NCBI RefSeq assembly: GCF_016756595.1
Contig: NZ_AP023257.1
Location: 5,844,001 to 5,908,000 of the forward strand
Origin: Mesorhizobium sp. L-2-11
GTDB lineage: Bacteria > Pseudomonadota > Alphaproteobacteria > Rhizobiales > Rhizobiaceae
Reading direction: 5' to 3'
DNA length: 64,000 bases
Shown here: positions 21,661 through 30,330 of the stretch, one piece after another
How positions within the stretch are numbered: the first letter of the stretch is position 1
How the letters are laid out: every line of letters begins with the position of its first letter
Notes under the pieces: model-generated
Databases searched by the model: none
What the model was told of the DNA's origin: nothing
The model's input: only the letters and a program-made list of their open reading frames with translations
Translations under genes and position numbers: made by a program

Positions 21661-22377
21661 TCAGCCGGCTTTGACGATGCTGTCGACCAGCCGGGGCAGT
21701 TCCGAGAGATCGGCTATCTGGCGGAAGCGAGGCGCGGTGACCGGCGGCTCGACATGTTCCAGCGCCCAGGTCAGCTCATGCGGCACGTGGACGCCCCAAC
21801 TGCCGGCCTCGATGGCCGGCACCACGTCCGACTTGAGCGAATTGCCGACCATCATGCTTTTTTCGGCGCCATCACCGTGGCGGCCGAAGATGCTGATATA
21901 AGTAGCGGGGCTCTTGTCGCTGACGATCTCGACGGCATCGAACAGGTCACCGAGGCCCGATTGCGCCAGTTTGCGTTCCTGGTCGAAAAGGTCGCCCTTG
22001 GTGATCAGCACGAGGCGATAGGCATCCGCCAGTTTTTCAACGGTTTCGCGCGCATGAGGCAGCGCCTCGATCGGATGGCCAAGCATCTCGCGGCTCGCGG
22101 CAAGAATTTCGGCGATGACCGAGGCCGGCGCGCGGCCCTCGGTGATCTCGATCGCCGTTTCGATCATCGACAGGGTAAACCCCTTGATGCCGAAGCCGTA
22201 AACGGCGAGGTTGCGCTTCTCCGCCTCCAGCAATCTTGCCGAGATGTGCTGCTCCTCGGCGTGATCGGCGAGCAGAGCGGCAAAGCGCTTTTCGGTGATG
22301 CGGAAGAACTGCTCGTTCTGCCAGAGCGTGTCGTCGGCATCGAAGCCGATCGTGGTCAATTCATGATTGTTCCGCAT
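21661..22377 (-). CDS. HAD-superfamily hydrolase
   Basis: A 238-residue soluble hydrolase with all four HAD motifs: DADDTLW (nucleophile Asp and general acid Asp), LITKGD, the Lys in VEIVSDKSP and GNSLKSDVVPA. A helical cap lies between motifs I and II. It probably removes phosphate from a small metabolite; the substrate is not evident. It is divergent from the puuA-like gene with about 150 bases between them. Confidence 0.88.
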   Translation of the reverse strand: MRNNHELTTIGFDADDTLWQNEQFFRITEKRFAALLADHAEEQHISARLLEAEKRNLAVYGFGIKGFTLSMIETAIEITEGRAPASVIAEILAASREMLGHPIEALPHARETVEKLADAYRLVLITKGDLFDQERKLAQSGLGDLFDAVEIVSDKSPATYISIFGRHGDGAEKSMMVGNSLKSDVVPAIEAGSWGVHVPHELTWALEHVEPPVTAPRFRQIADLSELPRLVDSIVKAG

Positions 22378-22526
22378 GCGACGTCTTCAAACGAGGTCAT
22401 TGAACTTGCGTCGAACCTAAGCTGCTTGCGGCGGTTTTCAACTGGGCAGGCAAACGCAACCGCGCTCCCCTTCCCTTCCATCACCGGCCCCGGCTATACT
22501 CCCAAATCCGCAACCCAATCTGGTGA

Positions 22527-23963
22527 ATGATGCCGCCTGCAAAAAAGGAAGTCCGCCCGTCGAGCCGCGGAGGACGTATCCGCACGCCTGCCTTCGTGAA
22601 AAATCAACGTGGTGTGAAAAACTGGAAGGAAGTCGGCGCCTGGCTGGCGTGGCGCGGCATCGAGGATATCGAATGCATCACGCCCGACCAGGCCGGTGTT
22701 GCGCGCGGCAAGATGATGCCGTCGAAGAAATTCACCTCCAACACCTCGCTGGCGCTGCCTTCGGCCGTGTTCATGACGACGATCTCCGGCGGCTACCCGG
22801 AGAACGGCAACGGCTTCAACTATCCGGAAGACGACGGCGACCTCAAGCTGATGCCGGACCTTTCGACACTGACCGTGGTGCCGTGGGAAGAGGACCCGAC
22901 GGCGGCGGTCATCTGCGACCTCGTCCACCAGGACGGCCGCTCGGTCGAGTTCACGCCTCGCAACGTGCTGAAGCGTGTGCTTGCCGCTTACGACAAGCGC
23001 GGGCTGAAGCCGGTGGTGGCGCCCGAGATCGAGTTCTACCTGGTGCGCAAGAATCCCGATCCGGACTACCCGCTGACCCCGCCGGTCGGGCGTTCGGGCC
23101 GGGCGATCGGCGGTGGCGCCGGCTACTCGATCGCCGGCGTCAACGAGTTCGACGAACTGATCGACGACATCTACCATTTCTCCGAAAGCCAGGGCCTGGA
23201 GATCGATACGCTGATCCACGAGGAAGGCGCCGGCCAACTCGAGATCAATCTGCGCCACGGCGATCCGATCGAACTGGCCGACCAGGTGTTCATGTTCAAG
23301 CGCACCATCCGCGAGGCGGCGCTCAAGCATGAGATCTATGCCACCTTCATGGCCAAGCCGATCCAGGGCCAGCCCGGGTCGGCGATGCATATCCACCAGT
23401 CGATCATCGACAAGAAGACCGGCAGGAACGTCTTTTCCGCAGAGGACGGCTCGGAAACCGAGGCCTTCTTCCATTTCCTCGGCGGCATGCAGAAACATGT
23501 GCCGAACGCGCTGGTGATGTTTGCGCCCTACGTCAATTCCTACCGCCGGCTGACGCAGTCGGCTTCGGCGCCGGTCAACAACAAATGGGGTTACGACAAC
23601 CGCACCACCGCCTTCCGCGTCCCGCGCTCCGACCCGGCAGCCAGGCGCGTCGAGAACCGCATCCCCTCCTCCGACGCCAATCCCTATCTGGCGCTGGCCG
23701 CATCGCTCGCCTGCGGGCTGATCGGCATGACCAACAAGATCAAGGCCGAACCGCCGGTTCTCACCACCGCCAACGAGGCCGAGATCGACCTGCCGCGCAG
23801 CCTGCTCGAGGCGGTCGACCTGTTCGAAGCCGACGAGGAACTCTGCGCGCTGCTCGGCAAGTCGTTCGCCGCCACCTATGCGGCGATCAAGCGGGCGGAA
23901 TTCGAGACCTTCATGGAAGTGATCAGCCCGTGGGAGCGGGAGTATTTGTTGTTGAATGTGTGA
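22527..23963 (+). CDS. Glutamine synthetase-like enzyme, probably gamma-glutamylputrescine synthetase
   Basis: A 478-residue glutamine-synthetase fold enzyme. ATP/metal-site motifs are PEIEFYLV, EEGAGQLEINL, GSAMHIHQS and NSYRRLTQSASAP; the C-terminal adenylylation segment of housekeeping GlnA is absent. A PuuA-like role, joining glutamate to putrescine or another amine, is supported by the FAD oxidase gene downstream and by the pot importer in the same window. Two ATGs (22527, 22530) overlap a weak GGTGA ribosome site. The family is broad, so the substrate stays open. Confidence 0.82.
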   Translation: MMPPAKKEVRPSSRGGRIRTPAFVKNQRGVKNWKEVGAWLAWRGIEDIECITPDQAGVARGKMMPSKKFTSNTSLALPSAVFMTTISGGYPENGNGFNYPEDDGDLKLMPDLSTLTVVPWEEDPTAAVICDLVHQDGRSVEFTPRNVLKRVLAAYDKRGLKPVVAPEIEFYLVRKNPDPDYPLTPPVGRSGRAIGGGAGYSIAGVNEFDELIDDIYHFSESQGLEIDTLIHEEGAGQLEINLRHGDPIELADQVFMFKRTIREAALKHEIYATFMAKPIQGQPGSAMHIHQSIIDKKTGRNVFSAEDGSETEAFFHFLGGMQKHVPNALVMFAPYVNSYRRLTQSASAPVNNKWGYDNRTTAFRVPRSDPAARRVENRIPSSDANPYLALAASLACGLIGMTNKIKAEPPVLTTANEAEIDLPRSLLEAVDLFEADEELCALLGKSFAATYAAIKRAEFETFMEVISPWEREYLLLNV

Positions 23964-24019
23964 GGGGAGTAGGGGAGTACGGCAATAGGGGAGTACGGCA
24001 GTAGGGCAGTAGGGCAGTA
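23964..24019 (+). repeat. Left array of seven 8-base repeats (GGGCAGTA type)
   Basis: Starting directly after the stop of the glutamine-synthetase-like gene, seven octamers follow without gaps: GGGGAGTA twice, CGGCAATA, GGGGAGTA, CGGCAGTA and GGGCAGTA twice. The unit nearest the inner gene is the exact reverse complement of the repeat in the right array at 24404-24475. Confidence 0.9.
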
Positions 24020-24033
24020 GGGGGCGGCACGTA

Positions 24034-24399
24034 ATGGCGAAGATCGAGTCCTACAGGGATCTGATCGTCTGGCAGCAGGCAATGGACCTGGCAGTATCAA
24101 TTTATGAAGTGACACGAGCTTGGCCGAAAGACGAGCTCTATGGAATGACAGGTCAGGTGCGTCGGGCAGCTACCTCCGTGCCTGCCAACATCGCTGAGGG
24201 TTACGGCCGAGAGAGCCGAGCTTCCTATCAACAATTTCTCAGGATCGCCCAAGGATCACTCAAGGAACTGGAGACGCATCTTATGATTGCGCACCGTGTC
24301 GGAATCGCCTCGCACGAGACGATCGAACCTTTGATGGACCGCAGCGAGAGCGTAGGGACGCTATTGCGCCTTCTGATCCGCAAATTGTCACCTGAATAG
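24034..24399 (+). CDS. Four-helix-bundle protein (23S rRNA intervening-sequence protein / Avd-like)
   Basis: A 121-residue helical protein with the family motifs DLIVWQQAMDL near the start, DELYGMTGQVRRAATSVPAN and IAEGYGRES in the middle, and the YQQFLRIAQGSLKELET helix. Members are often encoded inside rRNA intervening sequences or accompany diversity-generating retroelements; neither context is present here. The cationic surface suggests nucleic-acid binding. It is flanked on both sides by inverted octamer arrays. No good ribosome site is seen; the left array ends 14 bases before ATG 24034. Confidence 0.9.
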   Translation: MAKIESYRDLIVWQQAMDLAVSIYEVTRAWPKDELYGMTGQVRRAATSVPANIAEGYGRESRASYQQFLRIAQGSLKELETHLMIAHRVGIASHETIEPLMDRSESVGTLLRLLIRKLSPE

Positions 24400-24403
24400 C
24401 TCC

Positions 24404-24475
24404 TACTGCCCTGCTGCCCTACTGCCCTGCTGCCCTACTGCCCTACTGCCCTACTGCCCTACTGCCCTACTCCCC
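24404..24475 (+). repeat. Right array of nine 8-base repeats (TACTGCCC type)
   Basis: Nine contiguous octamers: TACTGCCC and TGCTGCCC alternate at first, then four perfect TACTGCCC, ending with TACTCCCC. The array begins 4 bases after the stop of the four-helix-bundle gene and ends 11 bases before the ATG of the next gene, taking the place where its ribosome site should be. Confidence 0.9.
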
Positions 24476-24486
24476 TACCGAGCATC

Positions 24487-25770
24487 ATGCCCTACCAATC
24501 CCCAATCTCCCCCGGCCGCTCCTGGTATGAGGACACCGCCGGCCCACGGCCCGAATACAAGGCGCTCGACGGTGACCGGACATGCGACGTCGTGATCGTC
24601 GGCGGCGGCTTTACCGGCCTGTCGGCGGCGGTGCACCTGGCCAGGGCCGGCAGCAATGTCGTGCTGATCGAAGCGCATCGTTTCGGCGACGGCGCTTCGG
24701 GCCGCAATGGCGGCCAGCTCGGCACTGGTCAGCGCGCCTGGGCCGAAGAGCTCGAAGCGGAATACGGCTTCTCCCGAGCCAAGGCGCTGTTCGACCTCGC
24801 CGAAGAGGCCAAGGCGCATCTCCTCGAATTCGCCGCTGTCAACAAGATCGAGATCGACTACATGCCCGGCCAGATGTCGGTGGCGCACAAGCAGCGCTAC
24901 GTCGACGACTACAAGGCGCATGCCGAGATCATGGCGAACCGCTTCCACTATCCGCACATCAGCTTCATGGACGCCAGGGAGACGGCGGAGCGGTTGGGCT
25001 CGGCGCGCTATTTCGGCGGCACCCGCGACACCGGCACCGGCCACATCCATCCGCTGAAGCTGGTGATCGGCACGGCAAAAGTGGCGGCGCAGGCGGGCGC
25101 GCAGCTGTTCGAGCAGACGCCGGCGACCGCCATCGCGTCCGTTGGCGGCAAGGTCAGGGTCACGACGCCGAAAGGCACGATATCAGCCGAGAAATGTCTG
25201 ATCGGCGTCAACGCCCATGGCGGCACGCTCGAGCCGATCAGTGCCGCGCATATCATGCCGATCGGCTCCTTCATCGGCGCGACGGTGCCGCTCGGGGATT
25301 CAAACGTGCTGCCGGGCGGTGAGGCGGTCGACGATTCCCGCTTCGTCGTTCGCTATTTCCGCAAATCGACGGATGGGCGACTGCTGTTCGGCGGGCGCGA
25401 GATCTACGCCGTCAACGATCCGAAAGACATCCATGTCCACATCCGCCGGCAGATCGCCGAGATTTACCCTGACCTCAGGGACGTCGAGATCACCCATGGC
25501 TGGGGCGGCTATGTCGGCATCACGATGCCGAGAAAACCGTTCGTGCGCGAGGTGATGCCCAATGTGATCTCGGTCGGCGGCTATTCCGGCCACGGCGTCA
25601 TGCTGTCGAACTTTTTCGGCAAGCTCTATGCCGAAACCGTCGCCGGCAACCGGGACCGGCTGAGGCTGATCGAGGACCTGAACATCCCGGCCTTTCCCGG
25701 AGGCCGGCGCTTGCGCGCGCCTCTTCTGTTTTTTGCACTCAACTGGTATGCCTTGAGGGACCGCATATAA
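24487..25770 (+). CDS. FAD-dependent amine oxidoreductase, PuuB-like
   Basis: A 427-residue DAO-family flavoprotein. The FAD-binding motif is VVIVGGGFTGLSAAVHLA near residues 35-52, followed by GASGRNGGQLGTGQR, and a C-terminal GGYSGHGVMLSNFFGKL closes the cofactor site. The best-known relatives are gamma-glutamylputrescine oxidase PuuB and similar N-gamma-glutamyl amine oxidases, which fits the upstream puuA-like gene. There is no ribosome site directly upstream because the octamer array ends there, so translation may be reduced. Confidence 0.85.
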   Translation: MPYQSPISPGRSWYEDTAGPRPEYKALDGDRTCDVVIVGGGFTGLSAAVHLARAGSNVVLIEAHRFGDGASGRNGGQLGTGQRAWAEELEAEYGFSRAKALFDLAEEAKAHLLEFAAVNKIEIDYMPGQMSVAHKQRYVDDYKAHAEIMANRFHYPHISFMDARETAERLGSARYFGGTRDTGTGHIHPLKLVIGTAKVAAQAGAQLFEQTPATAIASVGGKVRVTTPKGTISAEKCLIGVNAHGGTLEPISAAHIMPIGSFIGATVPLGDSNVLPGGEAVDDSRFVVRYFRKSTDGRLLFGGREIYAVNDPKDIHVHIRRQIAEIYPDLRDVEITHGWGGYVGITMPRKPFVREVMPNVISVGGYSGHGVMLSNFFGKLYAETVAGNRDRLRLIEDLNIPAFPGGRRLRAPLLFFALNWYALRDRI

Positions 25771-25776
25771 CCACAG

Positions 25777-25826
25777 GTTGCAAAATCCCTTGCAAGTTGC
25801 AGAATCGATCGTAAAGGTGCAGAATC
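25777..25826 (+). promoter_or_regulatory. Three direct repeats of an 11-base motif upstream of the SH3 gene
   Basis: GTTGCAAAATC (25777), GTTGCAGAATC (25796) and GGTGCAGAATC (25816) are spaced 19 and 20 bases, about two helical turns apart, so they face the same side of the DNA. They lie in the gap before the SH3 gene. A cooperative regulator binding site is the simplest reading; no family is recognised. Confidence 0.45.
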
Positions 25827-25998
25827 CGTCCGGCAAGGGCGCAGTGATGCCACAATCGCCGGCAAAGGATGCCGGTTCTGGGCAGTCGAAGGGGGATTTT
25901 GCGGGCCTGCCCGCGTTGGATTGGGACCGATGCCGACCAAATGCCGGTTTCCCGGCACAGGTCGTAAGAACGTTGGCCCGCAAATGGAGGTTGCAAGA

Positions 25999-26826
25999 GT
26001 GAGAGAGCCCTTCAGTTTCGGCGCGCCGGAACGACGGCGCTTTGCGATGCAGTTTGGCTACGACATGCAGCCCAGATTCTGGCGGCAAATCCGGTCGAAC
26101 CTGCACCTGGTCATCGCCGCGTTTGGCACAGCAGCGCTGCTTGGCGTGGCAGCGCTGGCGCTATGGCTGGCATTGCCGGCCAGCGAGAGACAAGCTGTCG
26201 CCAGTCCCGAGCAGATCGTTTCCAGCATTTCGGTGAAAACGACAAGGATCGTGCCGGCCGCGGCCGCGGCCGCGAGGATAGAAGCGGCGCAGCAGGCTGC
26301 GAGCAAGACCGATGCGATTTCGTCGGCGGTGGTTGCAGCGAAGGCCGAGATAGCGGCGCTGGCGCCCAATGATCCTCGCTGGACAAGATCGGGACCGAAG
26401 ACCACATCCGGCCAGCTGGCCGGCCAGGCTGAAAAAGCGGACAAGCCGTCCGCTGCGGCGGCATTCGCCGATCCGGCGGCGAAAACCAAAGTGGCAGCAT
26501 TGATTGCCAAAGTCGCCGCTCCCGCCAAGGCGGCGACGGACGGGGCTCCAACCGCAGCCATCCCCACCCCAGAACCGCTGCCGGCCGCGACACAGAAGGA
26601 TAGCACCCAAGCCAAAGTCGAGGCCAAGCAGCCGAGCGCGGCAGAGACCGGACGCATCCTCAGGGGCGTCACCATGCGCACCGGTCCGAAGAACAGTGCG
26701 GCGGCCATCGTCACCATTCCGGCCAAGACCTCGGTTCAGGTGATGGGCTGCAAGAAATGGTGCCAGATCGTCTACAACGGCAAACGCGGCTGGATCTACA
26801 AGAGCTTCGTCAAGACCGGCGCCTGA
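25999..26826 (+). CDS. Membrane-anchored bacterial SH3-domain protein
   Basis: A 275-residue protein with a short cytoplasmic N terminus, one transmembrane helix near residues 34-58, a long Ala/Lys/Pro-rich linker and a C-terminal SH3_3 domain (LRGVTMRTGPKNSAAAIVTI, then KWCQIVYNGKRGWIYKSFV). Such proteins are thought to sit in the inner membrane with the SH3 domain near peptidoglycan. The GTG at 25999 is preferred because GGAGG lies 8 bases upstream; an in-frame ATG at 25984 overlaps that GGAGG. The exact function is unknown. Confidence 0.8.
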   Translation: MREPFSFGAPERRRFAMQFGYDMQPRFWRQIRSNLHLVIAAFGTAALLGVAALALWLALPASERQAVASPEQIVSSISVKTTRIVPAAAAAARIEAAQQAASKTDAISSAVVAAKAEIAALAPNDPRWTRSGPKTTSGQLAGQAEKADKPSAAAAFADPAAKTKVAALIAKVAAPAKAATDGAPTAAIPTPEPLPAATQKDSTQAKVEAKQPSAAETGRILRGVTMRTGPKNSAAAIVTIPAKTSVQVMGCKKWCQIVYNGKRGWIYKSFVKTGA

Positions 26827-26827
26827 T

Positions 26828-26949
26828 GCATGTCGCGCGAAAGCATGCCCTCGGGCTTGAACCGAGGGTAGCGGTTTTGCGACAACGACATCCATAAAAA
26901 CAAGAGCCCAAAGCGCGTCGCATGAGTCCATTCAAAGGCGACGCGCTTT
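26828..26949. repeat. Two intergenic palindromic elements downstream of the SH3 gene
   Basis: The first (26828-26891) starts with GCATGTCG and ends CGACAT; it is nearly the reverse complement of the element at 17881-17950. The second is a perfect 12-bp hairpin, AAAGCGCGTCGC (26910-26921) with GCGACGCGCTTT (26938-26949), whose right arm also occurs at 5520-5531. They separate the convergent SH3 and SDR genes and may end both transcripts. Confidence 0.75.
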
Positions 26950-27039
26950 ACCGTTAGGGCCGTCAGGCCATTCCTTGACGTTGCCGACGGCTCATTTGGC
27001 TGCTGCCACTCAGCCACCCGGGGTGCGGGGCCGAACGGC

Positions 27040-27801
27040 TTAGATGCACCGCCCGCCGTCAACCTCCAGCGCCACGCCAGTGACGAAGGCCGCCTCGTCC
27101 GAAGCCAGCCAGAGCGCCGCGTTGGCTATATCGAGCGGCGTCGAAAGCCGGCCAAGCGGTATCGACGCACGGAATTTCTCGCGGATTTCGGGTGTGTCGG
27201 CGCCCATGAATTTTTCCAGCATGCCGGTCTCGCCGGCGACCGGGCACAGGCAGTTGACGCGGATGTTCTTCGGCGCGAGTTCCACCGCCATGGATTTGGT
27301 CGCGGTGATGGCCCAGCCTTTCGACGCATTGTACCAGGTAAGGCCTGGCCGCGGCCTGATGCCGGCGGTCGAGGCCGTGGTCAGGATGACGCCGCCGCCT
27401 TGCCTATCCATCACCGGCACGACCGCCAGAGCGGCGTGGTAGATCGCCTTCATGTTGACGGCCGTGATCAGATCGAAAGTCGTCTCGTCGACCTCGAGCA
27501 TATCGCCGTTGCGATGGGTGTAGCCGGCATTATTGACCATGATGTCGATGCGGCCAAAGGCGGTTCTTGCGGCATTGACCATCTCGTCGAACTCGGAACG
27601 GGTAGAGACGTCCCTCTGGGTCCAGATCGCCGCCCGGCCGATCTCGTTGGCGACGCGTTCGGCGCCCTTAGCGTTGAGGTCGGCGACAACGACCTTGGCG
27701 CCTTCCTCGGCAAAACGCTTGGCCATGCCCTCGCCGAAGCCTGACGCGGCACCGGTGATGATGGCAACTTTGTTTTCCAGGCGCATGGCTTTCTCACTCA
27801 T
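27040..27801 (-). CDS. Short-chain dehydrogenase/reductase
   Basis: A 253-residue classical SDR. The cofactor motif is TGAASGFGEG near residue 17, followed by NNAG, and the catalytic set is Ser in TTASTAG and YNASKG. The Asp at the end of the second strand (VVVADLN) suggests NAD preference. Substrate unknown; relatives include glucose 1-dehydrogenase-like enzymes. Start at 27801 because GGGGAG lies 9 bases upstream; an in-frame ATG at 27786 is the alternative. It is divergent from zwf. Confidence 0.88.
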   Translation of the reverse strand: MSEKAMRLENKVAIITGAASGFGEGMAKRFAEEGAKVVVADLNAKGAERVANEIGRAAIWTQRDVSTRSEFDEMVNAARTAFGRIDIMVNNAGYTHRNGDMLEVDETTFDLITAVNMKAIYHAALAVVPVMDRQGGGVILTTASTAGIRPRPGLTWYNASKGWAITATKSMAVELAPKNIRVNCLCPVAGETGMLEKFMGADTPEIREKFRASIPLGRLSTPLDIANAALWLASDEAAFVTGVALEVDGGRCI

Positions 27802-28030
27802 GATTGAAGACTCCCCGCTGCGGCAGCCACCGGCAATGGCCGCCGAAAGATCAACAAACTCTCGATTTCTCCTTTGGCTTTCGCCTCGATCCCGCTCTAT
27901 GCTGCATCTGCGAAGGCCTCCCGGAACCACCTCGCCGACAAGCGTCCGGGTTGCGCCAGTGTCAAGGCCACACCTCAGAACAATCGGCAACACCCGATTG
28001 GCCCTGGGATGTGACGCCGTGTCACTGGAA

Positions 28031-28049
28031 AATCTAAATCGATTAGATT
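28031..28049. promoter_or_regulatory. Palindrome upstream of zwf
   Basis: AATCTAAATCGATTAGATT is an almost perfect inverted repeat 44 bases before the zwf ATG, in the 291-base gap shared with the divergent SDR gene. Position and symmetry suggest an operator for the zwf-pgl-edd operon. It does not match the HexR consensus as I know it. The rest of this gap shows nothing distinct. Confidence 0.4.
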
Positions 28050-28092
28050 ATATCCACCGCCACACAGCGAGCGGCGTCAGAGCGGACAGACC

Positions 28093-29562
28093 ATGACCAG
28101 CCAGATCATTCCCGTCGACCCTTTCGACTTCATTATTTTCGGCGGCACCGGCGATCTGTCGGAACGCAAGCTTTTGCCGTCACTCTATCATCGCCAGCGC
28201 GGCCATCAGTTTTCCGAACCGACGCGCATCATCGGCACGTCGCGCTCGAAGATGACCGACGGGGAATTCCAGGCCTTCGCCAAGCAGGCGATTTCCGACC
28301 ATGTGAACCCGGCCGATATCGACGCCGCGGAGTTGGAGACGTTCCTTGCCCGGCTTTCCTACGTCTCCGCCGACGCGACGACCGGCGCCGGCTTCGACCA
28401 ATTGAAGACGGCGATCGGCGACAGCGAATGCATCCGCGCCTTCTATCTGGCGGTTGCGCCGGCGCTGTTCGGCGACATCTCACACAAGCTGAAAGAGAAC
28501 GGGCTGATCACGCCGAACTCGCGCATCGTGCTGGAGAAGCCGATCGGGCGCGATCTCGCCTCGGCGCGCCAGCTCAACGATCTGGTCGGCGACGATTTCC
28601 ATGAAAGCCAGATTTTCCGCATCGATCACTATCTCGGCAAGGAAACGGTGCAGAACCTGATGGCGCTGCGCTTTGCCAATGCGCTCTACGAGCCGCTGTG
28701 GAATTCCGCCAATGTCGATCATGTGCAGATCACCGTGGCCGAGACCGTCGGCCTCGAAGACCGCGTCACCTATTACGACAAGGCTGGCGCGCTGCGCGAC
28801 ATGGTGCAGAACCACATGCTGCAGCTTCTCTGCCTCGTCGCCATGGAGGCGCCGTCGTCGATGGACGCCGACGCCGTGCGCGACGAAAAGCTGAAGGTTC
28901 TGCGCGCGCTGAAACGCATCAACGGCAATGAAGCGCCCAAGCACACGGTGCGCGGCCAGTACCGTGCCGGAGCCTCGGCCGGCGGGCCGGTGAAAGGCTA
29001 TGTCGAGGAGCTCGGCAAGAACAGCAACACCGAGACCTTCGTCGCGCTCAAGGCCGAAATCGGCAACTGGCGCTGGGCGGGCGTGCCGTTCTATCTCAGG
29101 ACGGGCAAGCGGCTGGCGACACGCGTTTCGGAGATCGTCATCGAATTCAAGCCGATCCCGCACTCGATCTTCGGCGACAGCGCCGGGCCGATCTCCGCCA
29201 ACCAGCTGGTCATCAGGCTGCAGCCCGACGAAGGCGTCAAGCAGTTCATCATGATCAAGGATCCGGGGCCTGGCGGCATGCGGCTGCGCCAGATCCCGCT
29301 CGATATGAGCTTCGCGCAATCTTTCGACGGCCGCGCCCCCGACGCCTATGAGCGACTGATCATGGACGTCATCCGTGGCAACCAGACGCTGTTCATGCGC
29401 CGCGACGAGGTCGAGGCGGCGTGGAAATGGATCGACCCGATTCAGGACGCATGGGAAGGCGCCAGGCAGGAGGCGCAGGGCTATACCGCCGGCACATGGG
29501 GCCCCTCCGCCTCGATTGCGCTGATCGAACGCGACGGGCGGACATGGCACGAGAGCAATTGA
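28093..29562 (+). CDS. zwf: Glucose-6-phosphate 1-dehydrogenase
   Basis: A 489-residue enzyme that oxidises glucose 6-phosphate to 6-phosphogluconolactone, the entry to the Entner-Doudoroff route. NAD(P) motif GGTGDLSERKL near residue 17, the active-site RIDHYLGKE near residue 177 and EKPIGRD are all present. It begins the zwf-pgl-edd operon and overlaps pgl by 19 bases. Confidence 0.97.
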   Translation: MTSQIIPVDPFDFIIFGGTGDLSERKLLPSLYHRQRGHQFSEPTRIIGTSRSKMTDGEFQAFAKQAISDHVNPADIDAAELETFLARLSYVSADATTGAGFDQLKTAIGDSECIRAFYLAVAPALFGDISHKLKENGLITPNSRIVLEKPIGRDLASARQLNDLVGDDFHESQIFRIDHYLGKETVQNLMALRFANALYEPLWNSANVDHVQITVAETVGLEDRVTYYDKAGALRDMVQNHMLQLLCLVAMEAPSSMDADAVRDEKLKVLRALKRINGNEAPKHTVRGQYRAGASAGGPVKGYVEELGKNSNTETFVALKAEIGNWRWAGVPFYLRTGKRLATRVSEIVIEFKPIPHSIFGDSAGPISANQLVIRLQPDEGVKQFIMIKDPGPGGMRLRQIPLDMSFAQSFDGRAPDAYERLIMDVIRGNQTLFMRRDEVEAAWKWIDPIQDAWEGARQEAQGYTAGTWGPSASIALIERDGRTWHESN

Positions 29563-30260
29563 ACGGCGCCGCTTACAGCTGGCACGCATTTGCCGAACGC
29601 CAGGACCTGGCGGCTGCACTTGCCGGCCACGTCGCAGGCCGCCTGACCAATGCGATCGCTGAGCGCGGCACGGCATTGCTCGCCGTTTCCGGCGGCACGA
29701 CGCCGGCGAATTTCTTCGCATCGCTTTCGAATATCCCGATCGCCTGGAACAAGGTCACGGTGACGCTGGTCGATGAGCGTTGCGTGCCGGCGTCTTCGCC
29801 GCGCTCCAACGCCGGGCTGGTCGCCGCCAATCTTTTGCAACACGCCGCCGCAGCCGCACGTTTCGTGCCGCTCTACCAGGAGGCTGAAAGCATCGAGGAT
29901 ATGTCGGAGGCCGACAGCAGGATGTTGCGGTCGCTGCCCTGGCCGCTCGACGTGGCCGTGCTTGGCATGGGAGCGGATGGCCATACCGCGTCGTTTTTTC
30001 CTGACGCCGACAATCTGGAAACACTGCTCGACCCGTCGTCGGAAATGGTCGTGCTCCCGGTTCATGCAGCAAGCGCCGGCGAGCCGCGGCTGACGCTGTC
30101 GCTGGCGCGGATCGTCAGCGCCGGCTTCGTCGCGCTGCACATCGAGGGCGAGGACAAGCGCAAGGCATTCGAAAGCGCGATGGCATCGGAAACGCGAAAG
30201 CCCATTCGCGCCGTGCTGGACGCAGCCAAAAGGCCCGTAGAGGTTTTCTGGGCACCCTGA
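29544..30260 (+). CDS. pgl: 6-phosphogluconolactonase
   Basis: A 238-residue DevB/SOL-type lactonase hydrolysing 6-phosphogluconolactone. Motifs [22 protein letters not shown] and [14 protein letters not shown] are family hallmarks. The ATG at 29544 lies inside the end of zwf, giving translational coupling; an upstream in-frame ATG would overlap zwf by 140 bases and adds unrelated residues. Confidence 0.95.
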   Translation: MAREQLNGAAYSWHAFAERQDLAAALAGHVAGRLTNAIAERGTALLAVSGGTTPANFFASLSNIPIAWNKVTVTLVDERCVPASSPRSNAGLVAANLLQHAAAAARFVPLYQEAESIEDMSEADSRMLRSLPWPLDVAVLGMGADGHTASFFPDADNLETLLDPSSEMVVLPVHAASAGEPRLTLSLARIVSAGFVALHIEGEDKRKAFESAMASETRKPIRAVLDAAKRPVEVFWAP

Positions 30261-30330
30261 TTTCAACCTGCCGAGGCCCGGCGGACAGCCGAACGGTGTT
30301 TGCGGGACCTCGCCTGAAAGGACCGACGCC

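Larger units (their letters stand above)
23964..24475. mobile_element. Candidate small mobile unit: four-helix-bundle gene between inverted octamer arrays
   Basis: A 512-base block sits between a puuA-like and a puuB-like gene that would otherwise be 11 bases apart. It consists of an octamer array (GGGCAGTA)7, a single gene of the 23S rRNA intervening-sequence protein family, and an inverted array (TACTGCCC)9. Variants are mirrored: GGGGAGTA units are outermost on the left and TACTCCCC is outermost on the right. No transposase or clear target duplication is visible. The arrangement looks like an inserted unit; mobility is inference. Confidence 0.4.

Noticed and set aside
24034..24399. Diversity-generating retroelement (Avd context)
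   Set aside because: No reverse transcriptase, template repeat or variable repeat was found near the four-helix-bundle gene.
23964..24475. CRISPR array
   Set aside because: The octamers are contiguous without spacers and no cas genes are present; they are simple tandem arrays.
28480..29721. 413-residue frame opposite zwf
   Set aside because: Antisense shadow of zwf, Arg/His-rich, no motifs.
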